A stretch of 64,000 nt of DNA from JAEKNW01 sp963678375 (GCA_963678375.2 OY782831.1:1426001-1490000), one strand, 5' to 3'; positions 1 through 7,750 are shown, counted from the stretch's first letter. Notes: generated by a model from the sequence alone, not told the origin. Made by a program: numbers and translations.

Positions 1-2
1 TT

Positions 3-1694
3 TTTGCTACTGAAAAGGCTGATAGGTCAAACTTAAATTTTGAGCTTGAAAGAGAGGAGGAATTTATACAAGAAGTTATTTGTGACTATACTAATATTAG
101 TGAAGAATTTCATATGAAATTATCAGAATTGATAAGTAACAACTTTAAAAAAATAATTAGTTCAAAAGAAACAATTATTAATGATATGAATGTTGATATT
201 GATATTCTTAAAAAGATTAAAACTTTTAGTATCATCAAAAAGTATGATTTTTCAGAACTTGCGCCTTCTAGCTCTATAGCAATTAATCCAGAATTTGTTG
301 ATTTAATTTTGTTATCCATCAAAGTCGATATACAAGGTTCTACCACTGAATCATCAATGAAAAAGATTAAAGAGTCTGATAAGGATTTCAAATTAGAAAA
401 GTTTAATCAAGCCTTAAATACAGAGCTATCAGATATGGTTCCAAAAATTAAACTTTTCAATGATTTCTCAGATATATTGCCTGATAAAATTCTTTTATCG
501 GATATAAGAAAAAATACAGATACTGAAGGATATAAAGCTGTAAGAAATTTAGAGGGTTTAATGGGAACTAATTTTAATAAAATAGCTTCAAAAAAGTTAT
601 CCCAAAAAAACTCATCTGCAGAAAATGAATGGAAAAATTTGTCTGTTATGTTTCAAGAAGATTGGCAACAAAAAATATTCGGTAAAAATCCTGTTAACAT
701 AAGATTCTTCATAGAAAATAATACCAGTGGGCAACCAGAAATCTCATTTTGTATAGAAACCAAAAATTCAGAACTTCTTGAGCCAAGGAATAGAAGTAAA
801 GGAATGGTATGGTTTCTTTCTTTATGGCTTGAACTTAAAGCAAGAGAAAAAGAGGAAAATACTGTATTTCTATTTGATGAACCTGGACTACATCTGCATG
901 TTAAAGCTAATAAAGATATGCTAAATGTGTTTCACAAACTATCATCGCAGGGTCATCAAATCATATATTCGACACATTCTCCATCTCTTATTGAAACAGA
1001 TAATCTTAATAATATTGGACTAGTCTTAAACGATAAAGAAAAAGGGACATTGGTCGAGAAATTAACAACTTGTAAGATTAATACACAGAACAAACAAGAT
1101 GCTTTACAACCTATTGCCCAGGCAATGGGGTTAGATTTGGGTTGTGATTTTTCAATTCTGCATGAAAAAAATGTGTTAGTTGAAGGACTTTCGGATTTTT
1201 GGTATTTTAAAGGTATGAAAAAACTGCTTGATTTGGATAATAATTATGAGTTCGTGCCGGGAATAGGTGTTAATACAGGCAAAATAAATAACTTAATCTC
1301 ATTTTGTATTGGTTATGGTCTTGACTGGTTATTGGTTATGGATGGAGGAGTTACTCCTAAAAAAACGTTTATTGATTTGCAGAATAACTTATTTAATGGT
1401 GATGAAGAATCAACTAAGTCAAAAATAAAAATGTTAACTGGTGAGATTGAAGATATGTTTGAATTAGAAGATTTAAAACACATAGACTCTGAAATAACTA
1501 TAAATAAAAGTAAATCCTCTTATGAAAACATTGGGAAGAGTAGGAAAATACTATTTGCTAAGCTATTTTATCAAAAAGTAGCTACTAATGAAATTAAATT
1601 GAATGATATGAATTCAAAAACAGTAAAAAGGTTCAAAGAGGTTTTTACTTGGATTGATGATAAATTTAAACTGGAGTCAAATATAGATGTATAA
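3..1694 (+). CDS. OLD-family-like ATPase with TOPRIM domain, N-terminus cut by window edge
   Basis: The frame is open from base 3 with no stop, so the gene starts upstream of the window; the ATG at 114 is probably internal. No Walker A motif is visible, as expected if the N-terminal P-loop lies outside. An ABC-type C-terminal ATPase half is seen: a RSKG signature-like stretch, Walker B VFLFDEPG near base 865-890, and an H-loop STHSPSL. A TOPRIM-like domain follows, with an acidic VEGLSD motif and LLVMDGG. This order (ABC ATPase then TOPRIM) defines OLD-family nucleases and the GajA-like defence proteins. Its stop overlaps the next start (TAATG), suggesting a former operon. A specific defence role is inference; a plain AAA_15/AAA_21 ATPase-TOPRIM protein is the alternative. 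Confidence 0.75.
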   Translation, partial: FATEKADRSNLNFELEREEEFIQEVICDYTNISEEFHMKLSELISNNFKKIISSKETIINDMNVDIDILKKIKTFSIIKKYDFSELAPSSSIAINPEFVDLILLSIKVDIQGSTTESSMKKIKESDKDFKLEKFNQALNTELSDMVPKIKLFNDFSDILPDKILLSDIRKNTDTEGYKAVRNLEGLMGTNFNKIASKKLSQKNSSAENEWKNLSVMFQEDWQQKIFGKNPVNIRFFIENNTSGQPEISFCIETKNSELLEPRNRSKGMVWFLSLWLELKAREKEENTVFLFDEPGLHLHVKANKDMLNVFHKLSSQGHQIIYSTHSPSLIETDNLNNIGLVLNDKEKGTLVEKLTTCKINTQNKQDALQPIAQAMGLDLGCDFSILHEKNVLVEGLSDFWYFKGMKKLLDLDNNYEFVPGIGVNTGKINNLISFCIGYGLDWLLVMDGGVTPKKTFIDLQNNLFNGDEESTKSKIKMLTGEIEDMFELEDLKHIDSEITINKSKSSYENIGKSRKILFAKLFYQKVATNEIKLNDMNSKTVKRFKEVFTWIDDKFKLESNIDV

Positions 1695-1760
1695 TGTCTA
1701 ACTTCACAGAAGCACTATTAGAACAGGAATTTATAGCTCTCTTAGATCAGGAATGGATTC
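1694..1760 (+). pseudogene. Possible remnant of the first codons of a type I restriction HsdR subunit
   Basis: An ATG overlaps the preceding stop (TAATG) and opens with MSNFTEALLEQEFIALLDQE, which resembles the usual start of type I restriction R subunits (FTE, LE and I.L spacing). After about 25 residues the frame runs into an antisense methyltransferase fragment and then the composite hairpin repeat, so no functional protein follows. The resemblance is short and judged by eye; a chance reading frame is the alternative. Confidence 0.3.
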
Positions 1761-1763
1761 CTC

Positions 1764-1800
1764 CTATTCATGAAGTGCTTAGCATCTCTACCAGAACCAC
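1764..1800 (-). pseudogene. Fragment of a second copy of the SAM methyltransferase gene
   Basis: This stretch matches 4782-4818, inside the intact methyltransferase gene on the same strand, at 33 of 37 bases. It encodes GSGRDAKHFMN against GSGRDAKYFLN in the intact gene; two of the four changes are silent. That pattern suggests a fragment of a diverged coding copy rather than chance. It stops abruptly at the 34-nt hairpin repeat and loses the frame on the other side. Confidence 0.6.
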
Positions 1801-1915
1801 CCCGTCAGTGAAATACACTGCCACCCCTCCAAAAAGGGGAATAAAGGACGGGCAAGGATGCCTGTTTTCCCAGTTAGGAAGAAGCTCGCATTCCCAGTTA
1901 GGAAGAGGGGAATTA
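1797..1915 (+). repeat. Composite GC-rich hairpin element, copy 1
   Basis: The order is: a 34-nt module (1797-1830) with CCACCCC at both ends and a CAGTG-AAATA-CACTG hairpin; a CCCCT/AGGGG hairpin (about 1824-1840); then two tail units ending in TTCCCAGTTAGGAAG, the first preceded by a GGCA/TGCC hairpin at 1851-1862. The element closes with AGAGGGGAATTA directly beside the helicase stop codon at 1917. The same modules recur at 5089-5240 and 7001-7183. Confidence 0.75.
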
Positions 1916-1916
1916 C

Positions 1917-4361
1917 CTATACTCGATACCTCTTCCTCTCCACATATCCTTCGCGTCTGTACTCTATCCTATCTTTGACGAAGAAAGTTAGTTCTTTATT
2001 ATATTTCTTGAGAATTTTTAAATCATGGTCATTAATTTTAAGTGAGAAAATTTTGTTTTCCTTATCATAGGTAAAGATTGAATTAGGGTTTTGAGATAAG
2101 AAGTGAATAGGGTTTCTTTCAGCTAGGTCAGCCCATTCTTTATCAGTCCAAGTTTGGTAGTTTCTATTATTTTTATTATACAGGTCCTTAGCATTTACTG
2201 ATGATTTGTAGAAGGATTTGAAGTTTTGGACTATGCTAACTAGGTTTGTTTGGGTTTGGAGATTGCCATTTTTGATAAGTGATAGTATAGTTGGCATTTT
2301 GTAGAGTTTGGTCATTGCGGTTTTTTCAATTTCTTGAAGTAGGTTAGCAAGATTAGAATTTTTGATAGCTTGGAGATTAGCTTGGTCTGGATATATTTCT
2401 AAGAGGAAGTCTAGCCATGAATTGAAAGTTGAGATATAGAATTTACCAGGGATATCAGAAGCAGAGTTAAATTCACTTAAGGAGTATTTATTGATTAGGC
2501 TATCTTTAATACTGTTGTAATTATCAATTAGTTTTTGTGATCTAGATAGTTTCTGATTTCTTAAGTTTTCAAAGATATCAATTAGTTCTAAATCTAAGTT
2601 TAAAGAACAGTTAATAGGAAGTAGATTTTTAGTTTGTTCTATAGTGAGGCTTGTTTTTTCTTGTAGATCTCTGGGAGTTAAGCCAGCCAGGTAAGAGAGT
2701 TTGAAGTGGCTATTTTTATAATTACCTACAAAGTCTAGGACGGTGAGTTTTTCTTTATTTGGGTTAGTTCTGAGTCCTCTTCCTAGTTGTTGAATAAAAA
2801 CTACAAAAGATTCTGTTGGTCTTAAGAACATTACTCTGTCAATATGAGGTATGTCGATACCTTCATTGAAAATATCAACTACACAAAGGACTTGAATCTC
2901 TCCATCGCTGAATTGTTGGATTAGTTCTTTTCTTTTATATGTAGCTGAGTGAAGAGATTTAGCCTTGATATTGTGGATTTGGAATTGCTTGGCTGTATAA
3001 TCTGCATGCCTAACACTACAGCAAAAGGCAACTGTATGGTTACCAGGATGAAGTTTGTAGTTCTTTATGATGTTCTCACTTCGTTTATTAACCATATAAG
3101 CATTTTCTAGGGCTTCTAAGTCATATTTCCCAGATTTCCAGGGAATAGTCTCATAATCAACTTCATCATAAATAGCATAATAATCAAAAGGCACTAACCA
3201 ACTGTTATTGATAGCAGTATGGAAATTACATTCAAAAGCAATGTTATAATCACAATGGTGATAAATATCTTTATTATCAAGTCTATCAGGTGTTGCTGTT
3301 AGTCCTAAGAGAAACTTAGGTTGAAAGTAGTCTAAGAATTTTAGATAGCTGGAAGCAGCTGAGTGATGAAATTCATCTACAATTATGTAGTCGAAGTAAT
3401 CTGGGGCAAAGAATTTTTCCTTAAGGTAAACAGATTTTCCTAAGGTGCTAATTGAACCAAAGGTGATATCTTTGTCTGTGTCTTTCTGGTCAGCTTTGAA
3501 GTAACCAAATGAAGCGTGGGGTCTAATCTTTTGAAAGGTCTCTTTTGCTTGGTCAAGAATCTCTTCACGATGAGCGATAAAGAGAATTCGCTTAAAGCTT
3601 TTAGAATCAAAAGCAGACAAGAAGGTTTTACCTAATCCTGTAGCCATTATGACCAAAGCTTTATCAAAACCCTCGCTTCTGGTTCTGTCTAATTCATAAA
3701 GGGCTGGTACTTGACACTTGATGGGCTGGTATGTTGATTTTTTTAAATATTCAGAAGTAAGAGATGCTACTTCTTCTTGTATATCATCAAAATCAGGGTT
3801 AGTTTTGTTTTTCTCTGGGTAAGAACTATCAATAATGTTTAGATTGGGGCGATATTCAGTAAAATATCTAAACAACCACTCATCTGAAGGATTAAAGCTG
3901 TAATTTTCAATGATGCTGTTATAATGATTCAGAAAGTCAGTAATGACTGTAGTGTCGTCAAATAAAATGTTCCATTCTAAGCCATTTGTTAGAGCAGTTT
4001 TGGAGATATTAGAAGATCCAATAATCATCTGCTCATCATTTTCACTATATTTAAAGTAGTAACCTTTTATATGGAAAGAAGTTCTTAGCTTTTCTTGGTC
4101 AAAAATGGAGAGAGAAAGATTTTCATTTTTTAAAGATTTTAACTTATAAAGGGCAATGGGTTCTGTAACATTAAGGTAAGTAGAGGTAAGAATAGAAACC
4201 TTAGCATTGTTCTTCAAAGCATGTCTCAGATAGTTAAATAGTAAATCAACTCCTGAGTTCTTGATAAAAGAGACACAGAAGATTACTTCTTTGGCTGTTA
4301 CTAATTTCTCTTTTATGATTTCTTCTAAAGATCTATCTCCAGAATTAGTAATGGCTTTCAT
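1917..4361 (-). CDS. PLD-domain superfamily II helicase (DUF3427-type architecture)
   Basis: The N-terminal ~170 residues form a phospholipase-D-like domain with HIKGYYF and GSSNISKTAL (a half HKD site). A DEAD/DEAH helicase core follows: motif I MATGLGKT, motif II DEFHH, motif III LTATP, and motif VI QQLGRGLRT. The ~250-residue C-terminal part is helical and unassigned. The architecture is that of PLD-helicase-DUF3427 proteins, which act on nucleic acids and often sit in defence or restriction neighbourhoods; role inferred. I chose the ATG at 4361, with AAGGAAG just upstream, over the ATG at 4397, which would overlap the methyltransferase by 28 nt. The gene lies 8 nt after the methyltransferase stop, so they are very likely co-transcribed and coupled. 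At about 814 residues it is somewhat shorter than many relatives; its stop abuts a repeat element, so slight C-terminal change is possible. Confidence 0.8.
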   Translation of the reverse strand: MKAITNSGDRSLEEIIKEKLVTAKEVIFCVSFIKNSGVDLLFNYLRHALKNNAKVSILTSTYLNVTEPIALYKLKSLKNENLSLSIFDQEKLRTSFHIKGYYFKYSENDEQMIIGSSNISKTALTNGLEWNILFDDTTVITDFLNHYNSIIENYSFNPSDEWLFRYFTEYRPNLNIIDSSYPEKNKTNPDFDDIQEEVASLTSEYLKKSTYQPIKCQVPALYELDRTRSEGFDKALVIMATGLGKTFLSAFDSKSFKRILFIAHREEILDQAKETFQKIRPHASFGYFKADQKDTDKDITFGSISTLGKSVYLKEKFFAPDYFDYIIVDEFHHSAASSYLKFLDYFQPKFLLGLTATPDRLDNKDIYHHCDYNIAFECNFHTAINNSWLVPFDYYAIYDEVDYETIPWKSGKYDLEALENAYMVNKRSENIIKNYKLHPGNHTVAFCCSVRHADYTAKQFQIHNIKAKSLHSATYKRKELIQQFSDGEIQVLCVVDIFNEGIDIPHIDRVMFLRPTESFVVFIQQLGRGLRTNPNKEKLTVLDFVGNYKNSHFKLSYLAGLTPRDLQEKTSLTIEQTKNLLPINCSLNLDLELIDIFENLRNQKLSRSQKLIDNYNSIKDSLINKYSLSEFNSASDIPGKFYISTFNSWLDFLLEIYPDQANLQAIKNSNLANLLQEIEKTAMTKLYKMPTILSLIKNGNLQTQTNLVSIVQNFKSFYKSSVNAKDLYNKNNRNYQTWTDKEWADLAERNPIHFLSQNPNSIFTYDKENKIFSLKINDHDLKILKKYNKELTFFVKDRIEYRREGYVERKRYRV

Positions 4362-4369
4362 ATCTTCCT

Positions 4370-4942
4370 TTATTTCTTTAATAGAACATTGAGCCAAGCT
4401 TCATTTTCTCTACCTATACGTTTATCTTGAGAGATAGTATATTCTACAAGGGTAAATCCAAGAGCTTGGTAATTAAGAGATTCGAATTTATCTTCTGTGT
4501 AATCACAAAAGAAACGTCCATTTCTAAACTCCTCTTTCTTCCCATATTTCAAAGATAAAAAGAGATAAGCTTGGGGTTTGAGGGCAGTGTAGATTTTTTT
4601 TAGAGCTTTTGGCATTTGCCAAGAAGGAAGATGTAGCAAAGAGGCACAAGCCCAAGCTCCAATAAATCTATTTTTATAGGTAATATCAGCTATTTTTTCC
4701 TGAGAAATAGGGATTTTAAGATAGTCTTCAGCCAGTATCGCTAACTCTTGAGCAGGTTCAAGAGGAAGTACTTGATACCCTCTATTCAAGAAGTATTTAG
4801 CATCTCTGCCAGAACCACAGCCGATATCAAGGATTTCTCCACTTTCAGGTAGGTAGGATAAGAAGTAGTTTTGTAGTTTACTCATATCTACATTTATAGT
4901 CGTATCAAAGTATAATTGAGCATTTTTATTATAGTAATTCAT
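4370..4942 (-). CDS. Class I SAM-dependent methyltransferase
   Basis: This 190-residue Rossmann-fold methyltransferase has motif I ILDIGCGSGRDAKYF at about residues 37-51, an acidic motif II (LPLEP) and a post-motif region ACASLLHLP typical of small-molecule or TehB/UbiE-like enzymes. The substrate cannot be read from sequence. The start is supported by an AAAGAGA ribosome site. It is the first gene of a two-gene unit with the PLD-helicase, ending 8 nt before that gene's preferred start. A 37-nt fragment of a second copy lies at 1764-1800, so the locus has been rearranged. Confidence 0.8.
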   Translation of the reverse strand: MNYYNKNAQLYFDTTINVDMSKLQNYFLSYLPESGEILDIGCGSGRDAKYFLNRGYQVLPLEPAQELAILAEDYLKIPISQEKIADITYKNRFIGAWACASLLHLPSWQMPKALKKIYTALKPQAYLFLSLKYGKKEEFRNGRFFCDYTEDKFESLNYQALGFTLVEYTISQDKRIGRENEAWLNVLLKK

Positions 4943-5088
4943 ATTTTATCTCTTTTTAATGTAATAACTTTTTAATGTCCTTATTTTTTTAGCAGTATAA
5001 TAAAGAGAAGAAAATTTGTAAAGGTAATTCTTTAGGCAAGAGGATTAAGTCCTTGATAGGTGTTTACCTTTTTTGGGGTTTGGAAGAA

Positions 5089-5240
5089 CCACCCCGACTC
5101 GGAAATACCGAGCCACCCCTCCAAGAGAGGGGAATTCAGACCACCCCGTCAGTGAAATACACTGCCACCCCTCCGCTGGAGGGGAATTAATACGGGCAGG
5201 GATACCCGAGTTCCCAGTTAATTTACCAGCGCTCCCAATT
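5089..5240 (+). repeat. Composite GC-rich hairpin element, copy 2
   Basis: Two 34-nt modules are present. The one at 5089-5122 has stem CTCGG-AAATA-CCGAG; the one at 5141-5174 has stem CAGTG-AAATA-CACTG. Each is followed by a CCCCTC(C)/(G)GAGGGG hairpin and GGAATT. A tail unit CGGG...CCCG then TTCCCAGTTA (5193-5220) and a degenerate CTCCCAATTA follow. The rest of 4943-5395 has no gene; the last ~100 bases must carry the promoter of the next gene. Confidence 0.75.
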
Positions 5241-5395
5241 AAGTCAATTAAGCATCAGTTTAGAGGTATTAACCAACATCTTAAGCGAATTATTTTTAAT
5301 TATTTTTAACCAAGTGAACCAGAATTATAAAAATGGACCCTATAATAAAGTGAAAGGCTTGCAAGTTTTCAAAAAAAACAAAAGAGGTAAAAGAA

Positions 5396-5860
5396 ATGAA
5401 AGTTAAGTTTAAATACGGTATTAAGAGTTATTCAGGGACTTTAGATGAGTTGGTTTATGCGAATTTTGAAGATAGATCAGTTGTAATAGGTAGAATGTTA
5501 CCTGTGGATAGAGAGAGAACAGCTCAGAATGAAACAGTTTCCACCTATGCTGGTAAAATGGCTGATTTTTATCAAGCTATATCAGATGGATTCAAAGAGG
5601 ATTTAAAAGCCTACACGAAAAAGATGTATAGGTTAAAGCCTTATGCTAAGAAGATAGCTGGTTCTTTTTATTCAGTTTATACAAAAATGATGTGGTCTGC
5701 TTCTAAAGACCCAGAACAGCCAGTTGATATTGAGTCTCTTACAAGTTCTCCAATTGTGTCGGGTACATTTCCTTCAATTGATACTTTGAAAACAGCCATT
5801 GAGAATGGGCATTTGCCTCTGGTTGATGGCTATGAAGAGTTTACACATTCTCTGGGATAA
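5396..5860 (+). CDS. Conserved-looking hypothetical protein, 154 residues
   Basis: I do not recognise a named family. The protein is soluble, starts MKVKFKYGIKSYSGTLDEL, has a basic, aromatic middle (LKAYTKKMYRLKPYAKK) and a proline- and serine-rich later part. There is no signal peptide or membrane segment. The start has a good AGAGGT ribosome site and a strong terminator follows at 5876-5911, so this is a real single-gene transcription unit. Its size and repeat-rich surroundings fit the small lineage-specific families common in Cloacimonadota-type genomes; that is an impression, not a match. Confidence 0.65.
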   Translation: MKVKFKYGIKSYSGTLDELVYANFEDRSVVIGRMLPVDRERTAQNETVSTYAGKMADFYQAISDGFKEDLKAYTKKMYRLKPYAKKIAGSFYSVYTKMMWSASKDPEQPVDIESLTSSPIVSGTFPSIDTLKTAIENGHLPLVDGYEEFTHSLG

Positions 5861-5875
5861 AAAATAAATAGAAAG

Positions 5876-5911
5876 TCTTCCGAGGGTTCATCTCTCGGAA
5901 GATATTTTTTT
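5876..5911 (+). terminator. Rho-independent terminator
   Basis: The 9-bp stem TCTTCCGAG/CTCGGAAGA closes a short loop and is followed by TATTTTTTT, 16 bases after the stop of the 154-residue gene. Confidence 0.9.
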
Positions 5912-6097
5912 ACTTATCTATCTTAGGTAAACATATTTTAAAATTAATGCTAGATGAATGAATATCAAAAGAGTATAAAAAAAATAAATTGTGAATTTAT
6001 AAGTAAATGATTATATTTTGTCTATACAAACAATAAAAATTCACTAAAAAATGATTTTTTACTTGACAAAAAAGTAATAAAAATATAATTTGTATTT

Positions 6098-6202
6098 ATG
6101 AATATTCTTGTAAATAGGGAGATTTATGAGGCATTGCTAAGCTTGGTGAGGAAGATACTATTAATAAAGATGGCGATGGTGGAAGACGAGAAAGAAGCAT
6201 AA
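6098..6202 (+). CDS. Possible 34-residue small ORF or gene remnant
   Basis: An ATG opens 34 codons (MNILVNREIYEALLSLVRKI onward, ending EDEKEA). A TTGACA at 6063-6068 and TATAAT at 6084-6089 lie just upstream, but 15 bp apart and too close to the ATG for a usual leader. The +1 frame over the same bases reads GIAKLGEEDTINKDGDGG, so this may instead be a scrap of a decayed gene. The rest of the 450-nt gap 5912-6361 shows nothing else. Confidence 0.2.
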   Translation: MNILVNREIYEALLSLVRKILLIKMAMVEDEKEA

Positions 6203-6361
6203 TTTGATGGGGTATTAGGTAAACACAATTTCATAAAATAGAATAATCATTTATGAGATTAATCTATTTATTTTTATAGTTCACCATAACAAGAGAATTT
6301 TAATAAGAGAAAATTGATATGGTGAGTAGGCTTTTAATATTTCTATTTTTATGGAGACTGA

Positions 6362-6979
6362 ATGGAAATAATTACAATAGAATATATTAGTGGTAAAGAT
6401 ACTTTTGTCATCAAGAGTAAGAGTTTGGGTGAAGTTTTGTTGAATTCTAGTTTAGGTACAAAATGTTTATTTCATTTAATCAATAATCCAGGTAAATCAT
6501 TTGAACCTATTTTTCTCAGGAATATTCTTAATAATCAAGTTCAGTTAACAACTGATGTTAAGAAGAGATTTGACCTTTTTACTAAAGAAGACCAGTTGTT
6601 ATATCAATCAATTAATCAATTCATTCCTGCAACTGATATGAAAACTGTCATTGCCTGTAATAGACGGTTAAAACAGATTGATGAGGAACTGGCTGAATCT
6701 ATGATGAATAATGATTTAAAGAAAAGTGATGACATGCTAGGAGAAAGAGAGTTTATTGAATCTTATCTCCGAAATTCTATGAACATGAATGGAAGCTTTA
6801 GGAACCTTAACAGTGGTAAAAGAAATGCGACTAAATCTATTCAAAGAAGTATAAATCATACTCTGCAGGATATATCTAGTCAATCACAAGAGATACATGA
6901 TCTTTTAAAAAGTAGATTGATTGTATCTACCAATCAAATTAAATATTATATAAGCAATGATTCAGGCTTGATAAGTTAG
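6362..6979 (+). CDS. Stand-alone winged-helix-like/coiled-coil module, regulator-like
   Basis: The 205 residues follow the pattern of an unnamed C-terminal module of large signalling ATPases and TPR regulators. A first part has FVIKSKSLGEVLL and LINNPGKSFEP, like the usual ...DSKGL.YLA.LL.NPG.E... stretch. A helical hairpin follows (RRLKQIDEELAES, then an acidic gap, then EREFIESYL). The end is a basic helix (KRNATKSIQRSINHTLQDI) and a closing LLKSRLIVSTNQIKYYI segment. Here it occurs alone, with no ATPase or effector attached. The assignment rests on remembered pattern, so function is open; transcription control or partner binding is the guess. No clear operon partner. Confidence 0.55.
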   Translation: MEIITIEYISGKDTFVIKSKSLGEVLLNSSLGTKCLFHLINNPGKSFEPIFLRNILNNQVQLTTDVKKRFDLFTKEDQLLYQSINQFIPATDMKTVIACNRRLKQIDEELAESMMNNDLKKSDDMLGEREFIESYLRNSMNMNGSFRNLNSGKRNATKSIQRSINHTLQDISSQSQEIHDLLKSRLIVSTNQIKYYISNDSGLIS

Positions 6980-7000
6980 CTACTGATAGATTAATCTATT

Positions 7001-7183
7001 CCCCTTCCTGTTTGAGGGAGGGGATTACTATTGGCTTGTGAAAAGTCTTATATCCACCCAGGAGAAGAGTTGCGGATGTGGTCATCTGCTTTCCCAGTTA
7101 TCTTGCGGATGTGGTCATCCGCCTTCCCAGTTATCTTGCGGATGTGGTCATCCACTTTCCCAGTTAGGAGTTGAAGAAGGGGA
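7001..7183 (+). repeat. Composite hairpin element, copy 3, with three 33-bp tandem units
   Basis: A CCCCTTCC/GGGAGGGG hairpin at 7001-7023 is followed by three tandem 33-bp units (7070-7102, 7103-7135, 7136-7168). Each is a GCGGATG-TGGT-CATCCGC-like palindrome plus TTCCCAGTTA. The element ends GAAGAAGGGGATTATT beside the stop of the TPR gene at 7184. The units differ mainly in the right palindrome arm (CTGC, CCGC, CCAC). There are no unique spacers, so this is not a CRISPR array. Confidence 0.75.
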
Positions 7184-7750
7184 TTATTGTCGTCTTTCAA
7201 TTCTCATTTGGCTATCTTCAACATAGCTTTGGTCTAAATCCATAGCAATAACTTCTTCAAAAAGAGCAATAGCCTTATCATATTCCTCTGATTTTTCATA
7301 GCCCATTCCCAGAAAGAATTTTATCTGCATTATTTCAATGTCTGTTAGATCTTCTCTTTGTATGACTATTTGCAAATCTTCCATTCCTTCAGGAACTTTA
7401 CCTAAAAAAGATGGCATATTGATTTTGAGAATGCCACCCCAAAGTCTGGCATTTTTATGATGAGGTTCAATTTCTAAAGCCTTTTCGAAAGCTGATAAGG
7501 CAGAATTAACAACTAATAAAGCTCTTAACTGATAAGTCTCTTTAGCTTCAAAGCCAGCCATGTAACCATAAGTACTTAAGATGTCAGGGTTGTTAGGAAA
7601 GTCTTTTTTAGCAGTTTTCATAATTCGATATGCTTGGTGGATATCAGACTTTTCAAGAGCAAAAGCAGTATTTATTACTTCCTGAGCTTTATCAGACCAA
7701 AGAGCTATAACCCAAAAAGTTAGTAAAATTATAATATATATTTTTCTCAT
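7184..7750 (-). CDS. Secreted TPR-like protein, short paralogue of the 8854 gene
   Basis: The protein has 188 residues: an N-terminal hydrophobic signal segment (KIYIIILLTFWVIALWS), then TPR-type helical repeats. It aligns by eye with the first ~190 residues of the 514-residue TPR protein at 8854: the blocks AYRIMKTAKKDFPNNPDILSTYGYM and AIEIMEEAVDEYPDNVDVLSVYG correspond, as do KNARLWGGILKINMPSF and KNSLLWRGILRVNVPKF. The two genes are divergent around a membrane protein and regulator, so they look like a duplicated pair. The likely role is a periplasmic scaffold. The C-terminal codons abut repeat element copy 3. The start has a GAGGG site. Confidence 0.7.
   Translation of the reverse strand: MRKIYIIILLTFWVIALWSDKAQEVINTAFALEKSDIHQAYRIMKTAKKDFPNNPDILSTYGYMAGFEAKETYQLRALLVVNSALSAFEKALEIEPHHKNARLWGGILKINMPSFLGKVPEGMEDLQIVIQREDLTDIEIMQIKFFLGMGYEKSEEYDKAIALFEEVIAMDLDQSYVEDSQMRIERRQ

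Noticed and set aside
5073..5309. 78-residue ORF over the composite repeat
   Set aside because: It spans the hairpin modules, has no ribosome site, and its frame follows repeat sequence that also occurs in other frames.
7070..7168. CRISPR-like array
   Set aside because: The three units are directly adjacent 33-bp repeats with no unique spacers, and no cas genes are near.
7038..7226. 62-residue Cys/Gly/His protein (SCGCGHPPSQL repeats)
   Set aside because: It is the translation of the 33-bp noncoding tandem and overlaps the end of a real minus-strand gene.
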